Program-made: the position numbers and the translations under genes
The notes under the pieces: generated by a model
What the model was told of the DNA's origin: nothing
The model's database searches: none
Seen by the model: only the letters and a program-made list of their open reading frames with translations
Source of the DNA: Polydactylus sextarius
Taxonomy: Eukaryota; Chordata; Actinopteri; Polynemidae
Assembly (NCBI GenBank): GCA_016801845.1
Contig: CM028914.1
Location: 996,501-1,060,500, forward strand
Reading direction: 5' to 3'
Length of the DNA: 64,000 bases
In this document: piece by piece, positions 28,220-41,237 of the stretch
Position numbering within the stretch: position 1 is the stretch's first letter
Layout: each line of letters opens with the position of its first letter

Positions 28220-28385
28220 GTGGGTTTGTCTTGACGGCGGCCTGCCAGGACAATGCTCCGAGAAGAAACTCAAGTGGGACCCATTACACCCACCAAGGCC
28301 AGACTCTTATCAGTTAATAGCAGGTTTCCCTCTGAGAGCAGATTGTTTTGATAGATGGCACCTGGTCAGCAAAAAAAGAAAAAAA
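28220..28385. promoter_or_regulatory. candidate conserved non-coding block
   Basis: Short unique block around ACTCTTATCAGTTAATAGCA near 28302. Confidence 0.33.
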
Positions 28386-28539
28386 CTAGGTGTGAATGTG
28401 AGATAAACTCAGGAGGAAAAAAAAGAAATAAAACAAGAATCTTTGAGTTTGAATTTGTTAAAGTGAAGCGTCACATTCGTCCAGTCTCAGACTCTTTGAG
28501 TTAATGTTTCATTTGATTCATTGTTTGTTCATTGCGCAC

Positions 28540-28702
<163 letters not shown>

Positions 28703-28826
28703 TGTGTGTGAGTGTGTGTGTTTGTTCAGGTGTGTTGGGAATGAATCACCTGATTAGAACGAAGCTTTTTTTGTTACATATAATAACATTTTCTCTGCTT
28801 CAGTTAAAGAAGCTGATGTGATCCTT

Positions 28827-28866
28827 TGTTGTTGTTGTTGTTGTTGTTGTTGTCGTTGTTGTTGTT
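28827..28866. repeat. (GTT)n trinucleotide repeat
   Basis: About 13 GTT units with one GTC interruption. Confidence 0.95.
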
Positions 28867-30089
28867 GACGACTTCGACTTCCTGCGACAAACGTCAGCTG
28901 TAATTTACAGTCAAACACAATGAACCATGAACACAATGACCCACACACACAGTTAGTTTATCTGGAGGAAAAGTTTCCATGTGAGAATTTAAAATGATTG
29001 ATGTTGATATTATTATTATTATATCTAATAAAACATTGAAAAGAAATGTTCATGAACTAAATTTAAACGTCTTCTAATCTCTGGAAGTGTTTTATTGACC
29101 AACCTATCAGATAGAAGTTAAACCACGTATCTCACAGGTCTTTTGTAATAATTGCCAGTTTGTTCTGAACTGAACTGGTTCAACCTGATCATGACTCTTA
29201 TCTAAAGGTCTTTGTTTGTTGTGTGACCTGCAGAAAAATACAGAGAACAGACCGTTTTACTTTCATTGTTTCTATATAAAAGAAAAGAAATGAGAATCTT
29301 CGTCTTTCTTGAATTCAATATAAGTTACTGTTGAATATTAATGATTTCATAAAGCTCTGCATATTAAAGATGCAAAGTTGTGTGTTTGTGGAAAAAGCTT
29401 TTCTTTATTCAAGATTAATTAAACTCCTACAACTTTAATACAACAACATTTCACAGTTATTTTGTTTTCGTCTCCTTCTTATAAATGTAAAATTAATTTA
29501 ACATTTAGTTTTTTTATTTTTTATTTATTCACAACAGAGACTCTGTGGTGTCGTAAGTCAGAGACCAGCTGTTCACCGACCTTGAGCTCAGGAGCAACAT
29601 TATCATTTAATAGGAAAATCACAAGAAATCCTTTTTTTTTTTTTTTTTTTACACGGAAATACGATTCTGACAGACGTGGTCAAGATGTAAATGGAAATGA
29701 AGACATGATGTGCTGCAGGGAGAAAAGTTTACAGCTGAGACATAAATTGATTTAAATACCATTTTTAATCCACTTCTGTGAGTTTATTTATTGTCCGTTG
29801 ATGTAACAACTGCTCATTTCTTCGTCAGTATAAACAGTTTCTGTTCTTTGATTAAAATTTGGATGTGATCAGTTTTGTTTCTGGTCCAACGTCGTGAATA
29901 TTACACACAGGTTTAGATAAGTGGAGATTACTCAGCACATAACCTCTGATACTGAAATTAAAAGCTGACAGAAAGAAAAAAGAAACAAGTGAAGCAGTTT
30001 GACGACGGAACAAGAAGATGTTGGGTTTTTTGTTTTTTTCTGAAGCTATTAAGCGTTCATCTGTGAACACCCCTCCTCTAAAGAAGTGT

Positions 30090-31090
30090 AGGAATGTGGG
30101 GGGGTGGACGCAGCAGTGTCCTCTTACAGTCCGACTGACCAGCAGCTCATGGAGGTGATTGATTGGTCGGTGCTGGGGCCTTTCTGCAGCTTTACGGGTC
30201 AGAGGTCACCTCTTCTGCAAATCTGCTTCCTTTTGTACAGTCGCAAAAAACGGAGAGAGCAGTGTCACATCTCCCCCTCCCCCCATCATTCCCTCTTGTC
30301 TTCACCCTGGGAAAATGGGGGAGGCGTCAATTAAATCTTTTCTCTCTTTCGCTTCAGTTCTCTCTGTCTTCTGAAGTTGCTCCTTTAAAAAAAAAAAAAA
30401 GCAAATTCTTTAGGTTGAAATGCAAAGAGGCGCTGCTGTTAAAAAGGGTGTGTTAAGGTTTCTGAGAATAAAACTAATGATAATGGAGCATGCAAGCTGT
30501 TGTAGAAACACTCCTTAATGGATTACTTAAGCAAGCAATTAGCAGTACACTAACAACCAGATATCAGCATGTGAATGGTTTAAAATATGTGTCAGTTGTA
30601 ATGATGCTCGGTGGTAATTACTCCGGGTAATAGATGGATGTGAAAGTGGCCGGTGATATAATGCAACAAACTTCCTCTGCTCTCTCTGCTGCTGTTGACA
30701 ACTACTCAAATTAGACTCTGGAAAAGGTTTTTGTTGTATTTTATAATCTTCTTCCTCCACAGCATCAAGAAGCCAAACCATAATCTAAAACCAAAACTGT
30801 TTGATTTAAAATCCTTGATGGTGCAGAGAAGAAGGAACGTCTTTGGGCTTTGTGGCCGTTCAGCGTAATCCTTTGATATGTAGTCGGTCCGAAGGGTTTG
30901 CTGAGGGATAACATTGCAATTCAGAAAATGCGGCTGGTCCGTGGCCCTCAGGGGCCAAGCCTTTGTGGTCACAGGACCAGGATTACACTTTAACCCCCAC
31001 CATGGTGAGCGACCAGCTCCCCCAGCCCCCCTGGCTAAGGCCTGGGGTCAGGTGAAAGGCCAGGAATCTTAAACAGCCTCGAAAAGGAGG
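30090..31090. promoter_or_regulatory. candidate conserved non-coding blocks
   Basis: Unique segments at 30150-30360, 30460-30660 and 30820-31090, separated by A-rich sequence. No coding signal recognised. Confidence 0.3.
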
Positions 31091-32899
31091 GAAACTACTA
31101 GAGAAGAGAGAGAGAAAGTCTGTTCTTTAAAACAAAAAACACAAACCTGGATCTGGTCTGGCTTCCACCTCAAAAAAAACAAAAAAAACACACAATTTGT
31201 GTTTTGTTCGTCTCCATTAAGAAAACATGACGTTTCCAACAAATTTCAGGAAACAGGTTTAGTTTGAACTCTGAGGAATGTGAGAGGTGTTATGGTGCAG
31301 AGAGAAGCACACAAACTAAATTATATTCTGGATGTTTTACCACATTTTAACAACATATACGTTCATTAAATGATCTTTCTTTGTCACATCAAGAATCAAA
31401 ACATGAAGGAAAACGGACTTTAAACAACTTGTTGTCGTAGTTTAGTTACTGAGCGTGATCGATGCTCATACAGTCACATTTTGACGAGTGAGTGTCGAGT
31501 CTTTGTTATGATCACATCAGATTGTGGCTTCGTGATTCTGCTCCATCGTTAGTCGAGTTCATCAGAAACCATCCTGAATCTTTTCCTCCGACCACCCACG
31601 TGTTTGTGTCTGTGGACGACGTCAGTCGTCTCGTTTTCAGTCCAGATGTGTTGAGGAAACGTCGGGGTCAAGTTAGGAGAACTTCTCCCTCCGTGTAGAT
31701 TTATAGCAGCGATGTCGGGTCAGAGAGTCGTGGTCTCGTCCTCCTTCACCGCTCTGTAATCTGTCGTTTCCTGGGTTCAGTCCACGAGACAAACGGCCTC
31801 AGAGAGGACGGGTTAGAGATGGAGACGCTGGAGACATGTCAGCTAGTTGTGTGTTGTTTTCCCAATTCTCCGCCTTTTTACATTAAGCACACATCTTGCA
31901 ATGTCTTTCATTAGGAGTCTTAATGATTCTTAATGATGCTCAAGGAACAAATAAAAGGCTCATCAAAGAATCTTTCTGCTCCAAGAGGTAAAACGACGAG
32001 AGCGTGCCAGCGTCCTGTTTCTAATACTCACTCTCTTTATGTATTTCTGATGTTTGTCAGGAGATTTTCTTCAGGTTCAAGGCGTTATTGATCTGTGACT
32101 GATGTAAATATTAACATATAGAGTTAATGATTAACTGTTGTCGTTGGTATTTGTCTTTATCTGATTTTTACAGACGTCAGATTCTTTTCCTCCAAAGTTA
32201 TTTGGCAGATTTTGATTCAATATCTGGAAAATGACAGTAAACAAAAGCCAGAGGAAGAGTTTTTTTTTAAAGTACAGTCTGACCTGCCAACTATTGCTAC
32301 AATATTAATGGATGTATTATTGTTTTTATGTGTGTGTTTTATTGTCAGAGCAGCAGGAACATGCTCGGTCTCACATTCCTCTCGTCTGACTTAATTACTT
32401 TTTGGTCAAGTATGTTTCCATAACCTCGTTTAAATGTGTCTGATTCTTCTTATCAGCTGCTGTGGCCCAGATTCATTTCATATCAGTTTAATAAAGGACA
32501 AAAAATATGTGAAATTCTCAACATGTCAACCATCACATGGAGTCTGTGTCCATTTAAAGGTTTTAAAGATTTTGGAATAAAAAGTTGTGTTGCTCGTTAA
32601 CATTTCTGTAGGAACACGTCTCTGGTGTTCACCTGACTTTAAGACTTTCCGTCTCATATCGTGTCCACGTTTGAGCAACATGTTCACCCTCAGTGACCTA
32701 AGCAGCGCTGTAGCAAACACCTGACCCTCTAAACTACTTTCTAATCTCCATTCTCAGCCATTAACTGTCTCCGCCGCCGACACTCACACTGTTAAGTCTC
32801 ACCATATACCACCGTATAAGAGGCTTTTTGCTGGAGGCAAGCTCCTGTGAGCTGAGAGGTCATGTGAGGACTTCTCCCCTTCCCTCCTCACTCTGCGTC

Positions 32900-33330
32900 T
32901 CCAGAGGGAACCAGTGTGCGGAGACGGAATAGCGCCCCCTGCTGGCCGCAGGCTGCAGTCAGCGCTGCAGACAGCTGTCTCACACATGCTCCCCAGCTCC
33001 AGCACTTCACTGCTTTATTCCCACTCATCTGTATCGCCTGTTCTTTATTCAGAGGTGGCTTTATGGGGCCGTTTTGTTGCGATCAGCGCTATCATTGCCA
33101 TTATATGATTATCTTCCACTAATCTCTCCAATGTAATAGTCCTGCAGGACCAATTTCTGGAGCAGGATCGTTTCTTATCTGCATTTTTAGGCAATCTGGG
33201 GCAGCAGGCTTCTCACTTCTCCCCAGAGATGGAGGCTTAAGATGATGGTCTTTTAGTAATGATTTCATTTCTGCCTTCACTGAATCCCAATTTGATCATC
33301 ATGAATGGGAGGATATTCAGCGTAGCTCGG
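32900..33330. promoter_or_regulatory. candidate conserved non-coding block
   Basis: Dense unique block, strongest at 33050-33330 (TGCGATCAGCGCTATCATTG, CAATGTAATAGTCCTGCAGG). No frame looks coding. Another of the more convincing blocks. Confidence 0.42.
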
Positions 33331-34579
33331 TGGATTTTGGCAGCGTTTTTGATTGAAGTATGAATCTGTATCAGTGGAAACAACAACATCACAACTATAA
33401 CCTTCAAATCTACCACTGAATTTTTTCCAAACTCTTGAATATTTGAAGGATCATTTCAGGATTAGTTTTAATTCCTGCTGGATGCAGCTTGTTTGTGAGA
33501 GTTATTTCTAAAAACCACAGGTGGGCACATACAGGTGGTTGTTAACAATCCTGGCACTCGATGCACTTGTTTTCTCTCTTGCTTTCGCTTTCTGTGTGAG
33601 AAGCTGCTGAGCCTTTTTTTCCTGCTTCCCGATTTCTCTGCTGCCTTTGATTTTCCTCGAACAAATGTAGAAAACATGAGCCTCCTGTGCTCTCGTCAGC
33701 TTCAGGTGCGACGCTGCAAAGTGACTAAAATCTACAAGTCGCCCAGCGATACTGAGATAAGTGGAGTTCCCAGGTGGAAAAGAGTGAAAAAATGTCAAAG
33801 TAAAGAATTAAATCAAAGCTGCAATTTAGAAACATGGCAGTCTTTTTTTCTTTTTTTCTTTTTTTCTCTCTTTCTTTGTTATTAAGAGACAATATACTGA
33901 ATTTGTTTAAGGAGAAGATGAACATTTGTTGATTCGTTCATGTTCAGTTTGTTCTACTTTTAGTTCTTTGATTGAGAGGAAGAGTTTGTTCTGAATGAAT
34001 TAAATGAGTAGTTAAGAGTAAAAACTTTCAGGAAACGTGTTTAATTACAACCTGTGACTTTCTTCTTACATTTGTTTCACTTTAACATAGATAAACGTGT
34101 GTTTTTAATCAGCATTTTAATAATAAAAAAGCAAAAACTACAATATTGTTACTGTAATGTTGATGAAATACAATGTTTCCATGTGATAAGAGGAAATGTA
34201 TAATTATAATAAGATGAGGCAAAATAGGAACAAAAACCTAAATAAATAAAAAAAGGAAACATCCAGAGAAAGTGGGTCACTGCAGCAGTTAAGGTGAGAG
34301 AGACACAGGAAGAGGAAATGCAGCATTTTACATTTAGTTCATGTAAATAATTTCACTAAATTATAGTTATACAGTGAAGTTATTTATTATGTTGAGATTT
34401 AAACAAGAAAAACGGTGAAACGACATCAACCTGATGTTTTAACGTGAAGATTATTGAACGATATTCAATAGATTTAGTGTTTTAACGACCTGAGTGAACG
34501 TGATAATTACATATAGTGTGTTTATATCACACGTGAGCCTGTTTCTCCTGGTGTTGACATCAACTCTCGTATGTATTTA

Positions 34580-34790
34580 TGCTGCATCAGCTCAGTCGGA
34601 TCTAATCCTCCTTATTGGATATTCTGCTTTAATATTTATGCTCCATTTTTTGCTGCCAATTGTTGCTGCATTGAGCCACTTCTACCCACCGGGATCATTA
34701 AAGTTTTATCCTTTTTTAAATTTTTTTCTCCTTATTACTGCCTATCATAGCAGACAACCGCTCCGTATCGTACAGTTTGTAGCAGCAGAC
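34580..34790. promoter_or_regulatory. candidate conserved non-coding block
   Basis: Unique block around TTGGATATTCTGCTTTAATA near 34615. A 105-residue hydrophobic open frame covers it but lacks family features. Confidence 0.33.
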
Positions 34791-36390
34791 GACGACGACA
34801 CGAACGAATGAAACGAGGCCGAGACTCCATCAACATGGAGATGGAAAAACAGAACAACCCGGTTCAGTCCCTGGCGTCGTCCACCACAACCTCCAAATCA
34901 ATTTCCTTTAAATGGAATTAAGTGAGATTGAGACACACCACTGTATTAGCTCTTCAAAACACCACACACACACACACACACACACACTCCCCTCCTCCTT
35001 TTCTTCCTCCAACAACTGCTGGGTTTTTTTCCCCCTTGATGGAGTTTGATCAACACAGAGCTGATCTATAAATAAAGGCTTTTCTTCCAACCCACAAAGT
35101 CGTGTCGGCTGCTCTCAGCTCGGCTCCAAGGTCACAGCTGCCTGAACTCCTCCTTTATTGCAGTCATCCGCCACTTGTTTGGGAAATGGCTTTAAATGCA
35201 CTTTAAACTAATGTAAATCACCAATTTAAGTCCCATACGCACACATCGCAGTAAGTGAATGTTATCAGCCAGATGTTTTACTCAGATGGGCTCTAAAATG
35301 ATATGAATCATTAGGTTTTTCTTTAGTTTCAGACTCGTGTGTCCACACCTCAGTGTCGTTAGTAATTTATTTTAAATCTAATTAAGTTTGACCAACAAAT
35401 ACAACGACTAACCATCGTTTGTCATCGTTTGAACAAAATGGCTTCAACCGTTTCATCCAACAAGTCCTCGATCATAAAGACGACGCAGGTCATTACATCA
35501 TCACACATCATCATCATCATGGAAACGATCAGATACACTGTCACACTGATGTAACCGTCACGGTTTGGTTTAAAAACGACCTGTTATGTTGGAGAACAAG
35601 GTGGTTTTGGTTTGAAATAAGTAGGTTAGAGTTTTGTTATCATGGTTACAAAAATAAAACAGTCAGAAATGATTAATATTAAAAAAAAAAGAAGAAAACT
35701 CTGAGTTTTATCTTCACAATGTGGAGGCCACGCATCCTAAAACACCCAGATGTTTCTATAAGACGTAATGTAACGATATTAACACATATAAACTTTATTC
35801 CGTTGATTTGTCTCTTTAATCAGAAGTTTATGTGTAAACGTTTGATGTCGCCACATGTTGAGATCAGATCTTAATGAGCAGTTTATTTTTATTTATTTAG
35901 GTAAAAACACAGATTTATTATTGTGCTTGTTGTATTTTATTTTCTCCGTCTTCCTCTACAGACTCTCTCACCTTGTTGGTGCTTATATTACTATTTTATT
36001 TACACTCTGCTGCTCCTCCACCTCTTCATTATCGTCTCCGAGCATCGACTCCGTCTCTTGTACTCACACCATGAACAGCAGCCTGTGGTATTTTAATTTT
36101 TTTTTTTTTTTTGCTTATTTAAAGCTAATTGTTTGCTTCACAATGTAACAAACATAAAACATAATTTTCACAGGATTTTTTTATATATATTCTGTATAAA
36201 AGCTGCTGTCGGAGGTTTACTTCGTCTTTTGATCCGGTTCAGATCAAATCAGGATTAATTCCAGATGATTCTTCTTTTTTTTTTTTTTTGTTTCCTGTTT
36301 TTATTTTATCTTTTTCATTGTGATCATCTGATGATGTTGAAACAAGAAGGACGCAGCCTTCACCTCGTCTCACTACACTTCTGCAGTAAA

Positions 36391-36391
<1 letters not shown>

Positions 36392-36430
<39 letters not shown>

Positions 36431-36952
36431 ATTAAACGTGAAGCTGCTCTACAATGGAGGCTTGTAGTAGCTGTGTGACTTTTCTCTCAGACCTCCACCC
36501 CTGTACTCATCCTCTGCTACTCCCAACAAAAGCTCCACGTTAACTACATTAAGCTGGCTGAGAAGCATGCCATCGCTATTGTACCTAATGCCTTTATCAT
36601 TCACTAGCGATTTGGTTATGCTTCTCCTGCAGCATTCACCTATGATTTGCACTACTATTTTTTTAAGGTTACACACATCAGATAGCCTCCTTCACCAAAC
36701 CCTCAGCCATGTTTCTCTTTTTGTCCCAGCCCCTCCTCCCTTCTCTTCCCTTCCTTTTTCACTAACCGTCTGAGAAAACACAACAAACACCCCATCCTGT
36801 CCAGTGTGTGTGTGTGTGTGTGTGTTGGTTTGGACAGTAGAGTGAGGTGCTAAAAGCCTTTTGTCCAGCAGGAAAGACGATGTCAGCAGCCACAGTGAGG
36901 GGAGAAAAAAGTGAGAGAGGGGGAGCTGGGGTCATTTGGCTTCAGCCTTTTT

Positions 36953-36991
<39 letters not shown>
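36392..36991. repeat. three (TG)n tracts
   Basis: TG tracts occur at 36392-36426, 36804-36825 and 36956-36991, with unique sequence between them. Confidence 0.9.
36450..36740. promoter_or_regulatory. candidate conserved non-coding block
   Basis: Unique block (GCATGCCATCGCTATTGTAC, TCATTCACTAGCGATTTGGT) between TG tracts. Confidence 0.38.
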
Positions 36992-36993
<2 letters not shown>

Positions 36994-37935
36994 CAGTGTA
37001 TGGGTCGAAGGACCTAAGAGCCTGTGACTAATGTGGGTTTGCAACCCCGTCCCCCCCTCCAACCTCCTTTTCCTTTTACATTGTCTGCCCCCACCACTGT
37101 CCAGATGGCCGGTGAGAAGAATAAATCCTGGGAAGGCGAGGAGCAGAGATTTGGGATTCCTTTGCAGGACAGGGGGTAAAGGTGGGGGGTGATGGAGGTT
37201 GACGGGGTCTGGGTGGAGTCGGGGAAGTCGCTCCCAGTCCGTCTGGCCCTCAGACCCTTTCTTTTTTGTTTTTTACTTTAAAGGAAACAGAGGACGTCCT
37301 CTGGGAAAATGTTACTATTTTCTTTTACTTTTAAGATCAGAGACGAAGGTTTAATGAAGACGAAGTTCAGTCAGTTTTCACTGAAATAAACAACAAACAG
37401 ATGAATTAAACAACAGCAGCTTTGACGTGGTTGTTTTACACGTTATTAAATTAAATTATAACAAATGAAATAAATGAATATGTGAGTGTCCAGTGATAAT
37501 AATGAGTAAATAAAATGTGGAATAGAAACTGTATGAAGGAAAAAAACGTCAGGAAATTATTTAAAAATTAATTATTTTACATTTTTATTTCAATTAAATC
37601 TTTTAAATCTTTTTTTTTTTTTCTGTGATTTTCATCATCAGGATTTAATTAAATTAGTTTGGATAAAAAAATGTGATTAATCATTTTGATCAGAAATTCA
37701 TCTGTAAATAACCAAATAATCTTCAGATTTCACTGTTAAATCTTAAAATAATAGAATATAAATTCCTGATATTATTATATTATTAAATTAAATGTTCTTT
37801 CTGCTTCGTATTTTAACTCTAATTGACATAAAAACACATCGATTTAATCTTTAACTATTTATCAGAATCGTCTTCGTTTTTCTTTACTTTTGAATTATTT
37901 TTGTTTTTAAACTGTTCGATGGTTATTTTTGAGGT

Positions 37936-38010
37936 TTGTGTGTGTGTTGGTGTGTTGGTGTGTGTGTGTGTGTTGGTGTGTTGGTGTGTGTGTGTGTGTG
38001 TGTGTGTGTT

Positions 38011-38045
<35 letters not shown>
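37936..38045. repeat. (TG)n with TTGG interruptions
   Basis: TG repeats are broken by GTTGGTG units at several positions in the first half. Confidence 0.95.
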
Positions 38046-38047
<2 letters not shown>

Positions 38048-38138
38048 CACAGCAGGGGGAACAGGGGTTAAAACGAAGCGAGTTCATTGGTCAACACATT
38101 AGCAACATGGAAAGTTTCCCTCCAGTAATTTACTCGTA

Positions 38139-38173
38139 GACGAGTCAGGTGACGTGTTGTCACCTGACTCGTC
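38139..38173. repeat. perfect 15-bp inverted repeat with 5-bp loop
   Basis: GACGAGTCAGGTGAC is followed by GTGTT and then by its exact reverse complement GTCACCTGACTCGTC. The arms carry two facing CAGGTG E-boxes. Confidence 0.95.
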
Positions 38174-38479
38174 GATCGGTCCCAGACCTCCTGCTTCCTG
38201 CTCATGTTCTTCTTCATGTTGTTTAATTAGTGTTTGTTTACATCACACAGTCGTTTCATTTACATCGTGTGGCTCCTCGGGTCTTTATAAAACCCTATTT
38301 GTTGTAGTGACTCAGTGAGAAACATCTGAAAGGATTTTTTTTCTTCTTCCTTCTCGTCCTCTCATGTTCAAGATCATTAATCTCAGTGACGGGGATTTAC
38401 ATCAAGCGACAGATTAACTGATATATTTAGAGTGAAAATGTCTCCATTTCCTGTTAAAGAGAAAAATAGAGCTGCACTC

Positions 38480-38707
38480 AGACGTGGTGCTTCATCTGTA
38501 AACACACAATTGAGCATTATATGTGGAGAAAACAGGGTATACAAATGACCGAGCTGCGCAAATTTCTCCGTGGGATACTCTAACCTCCCACTGAATGCTG
38601 TCATTTATTTTCATTGGTTTCCTGCAGTAATGGACTTCGCTTGAACAACATCTTCGTATTTAACCTTGAGAATGGAGCATTTGAGTGCATATGTGAATTC
38701 ATTTAGT

Positions 38708-38720
<13 letters not shown>
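38480..38720. promoter_or_regulatory. candidate conserved non-coding block
   Basis: Unique block around GAGCATTATATGTGGAGAAA, ending at a CA microsatellite. Confidence 0.33.

Positions 38721-38742
<22 letters not shown>
38709..38742. repeat. (CA)n microsatellite
   Basis: About 17 CA copies. Similar small CA tracts lie at 34963-34987 and 39713-39736. Confidence 0.95.
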
Positions 38743-38744
<2 letters not shown>

Positions 38745-39839
38745 CTATGATCATCATCTCACTGTTTGTTGCTCATTGTTCTAATAGTAAATTTCTCTGA
38801 GGTCACAATGGAAACTAAACATTTTAATTTATCTCTGTATCAGTCGATGATGTTTCACGTGCAGGAGAATATATATATATGATGTAATAGACACTATGCT
38901 AAGCTAAGCTACGCTGCACTAACGTCACGTCTTGTGTTGATGTACATAAATATGTTTATTTATCTTCAAACCAAAAGAAACAAACTGTAGTTTATTACTC
39001 AGACGTTCTGACTGAAACAAGATGTTTGATGATTTCAACATAAAAATCATTTGAGAAACTATTTTCCTGCAGTTACAATATTTTAATATGATGAGTGAAG
39101 AGAAACGTTTCAACACAATCTGCATCTTCACAGTCTGAAGATGTTTTCACATCAAGTGATTTATATCAGAACATATTTAAATATAAACAGTTAATTTATT
39201 TAACGAGCGCGTCAGTTCAGGCTCCGTTGGTTGAACCAGGAAGAGTCAGTCGATGTGTCCAGACTGGCTCAGAGTTAGGGAGGCCAGCTGTAGCACAGGA
39301 GCTGTTCGCTCTCATTTCCACTTCATTTATCTGTCCCCTCCTCCTCCTCCTCTCTCCTCCTCCTCCATCCATCCATCCTTCCCTCTGCCAATGGACCAGC
39401 TCTCTCTCTCTCTCTCTCTCTCTCATGCTGAGCTCCACTGTGCCCAGTCAGCTGTGGCAGAGCAAATGGCATCTCATTGTTTCTTCACTCTCTTCTTCAA
39501 AGACTGAGGGAGTTTAAGTGCACTCATATGTTTGTTTTTAAGTGGCATATATATACTCATTACCAAATTAAAGCCCTCAGATATTAAAAGGAGCACAAAG
39601 CCACTAAATTATGTTGTTTTTTTATTTTTTTTAAATCAACTGAAGAACGTAAATCAGATGATGACTCCAGTTATAAGAGATGAGGAGTGTTTTCAGTTAG
39701 AAACTGAAGTCACACACACACACACACACACACACAAAAAAGGAACAGAAACCAAATCAGTTCCAGATTTGACCCAGAGTGGATCAGCTCCAGGTCCAGA
39801 CAGAGCGCTCTCTCTGTTTCCTCCCCTCCCTCCCTCCCT

Positions 39840-40110
39840 CCTCTCCTTGGTATGAATCTGCCGTATCTCATTCCCCAGCGCTAATTCCAATTTAATTGCC
39901 AGTAGCCCGAAGCCTCCTCAATAGGAGTAACAAATGGTTTGATTCTGTAGACTTCATCAGACTGCATTTTAAATGCGACACAGTAACCCGGTGCGAATGC
40001 CAATGAAGCCTGGCGAGTAGCTCCTCTGTTTACTAATTATCCTTTTTCTTACTCCGAGCCACACTGCACAAGTTGTCTGATTAAATCGGATTTGTGGGGA
40101 TTGGAGGGTG
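39840..40110. promoter_or_regulatory. candidate conserved non-coding block
   Basis: Unique block (CAGCGCTAATTCCAATTTAA near 39877) before a G-rich stretch at 40096-40200. Confidence 0.38.
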
Positions 40111-41024
40111 GGGTAGGTGGGTGCTCCGGTGGTGGTGGTGACGGGTGAGGAGGAGGAGGAGGAGGTGTCTGTGGGTGGGTGTGGGGGGGTTGGACGGAGA
40201 GCCCGGTCTGTCCACAGGTTCAACTGTAAATCATGTTAAAGGGCTTTACCACTGTTTCTCACGTTGACATTAATTCGTCCGTTTGCATCATTTATGATCT
40301 TTACAGTCAGCGTGGTGCTGGGGAAGAAAACAAATGCACGCTGGTAAATAAATTCAACTGACGTTTCAGTATTTATAACCACTGCAGTCGTGCAGAGGAA
40401 GGCGTCAACGTTTCCTTTAAGGTTCTTCAGAGTGGGTGGGAATGTGGATTCAACATCTGAGACACAAGTTACAGACACATAAACTGTTCCTCCTGTCACA
40501 TACATGTCAAAACATCAGTGGAAATAAATGATTACACTTTAGTTTCAGATATTTTATCTCGTGTTTCCATTAAAAACATCAGTCGTCTTTAACCTGAAGC
40601 TACAAATGAATCACAGATTTGTTTGTTTTTATATTCTCAGAGTATTAATCTCCTGCAGGAGTAAATAATATATTTAATAGAAACTGTTTCCATCCTCAGA
40701 CGAACACTCGGTCAATTACAACAGTGCTGCGTCGTCTGAGGATTGATTAGAAATGAATCTACAATAGAAACAGTCACGGCTGTAGAGGAATCAGCTCACA
40801 AACAACCACAAACACTGAGTTTGATCAGTTAATTGCTGGTTTTGGTTTTAGTTTGTGTTTTTTATTTGTTCAAACTAAAGGGAATATTTATCACCGGTTT
40901 ATTTTTTAATTCTAAGCAGATTTAACGTCTCTAATAACGTGACAGAATCAGAGTAATAAGGTAGAAACGACGCTGAAGTGGCTCCTCTCGCTACAGTAGA
41001 GAGGAAATATGGTGAAGCCGCGTT

Positions 41025-41219
41025 GACGTGCAGATGAGGAAATTTGCGCGGCTATAAAGACCTCTCCCTGTCAACTAAATGGCCAGTTGAGCTGCCATAT
41101 GGTTGTGCTGACATTATCTCTGGGTAATTAATATGGCATCTCTCCTGGCATCTGGTGGCATTAATCTCGCTGCGAGCAGTTCATCTTACAATGTCAGCGA
41201 TGCTGCAGGCCGGCGTGAG
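41025..41219. promoter_or_regulatory. candidate conserved non-coding block directly before the minisatellite
   Basis: Unique sequence (AAATGGCCAGTTGAGCTGCC, GGGTAATTAATATGGCATCT) that stops exactly where the minisatellite starts. Confidence 0.38.
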
Positions 41220-41237
41220 TTATCACTGGTCCTGCTA

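Noticed and set aside
34494..34811. Hydrophobic 105-residue open frame as a membrane protein
   Set aside because: The T-rich sequence gives a hydrophobic translation by composition. There is no homologous pattern or splice support.
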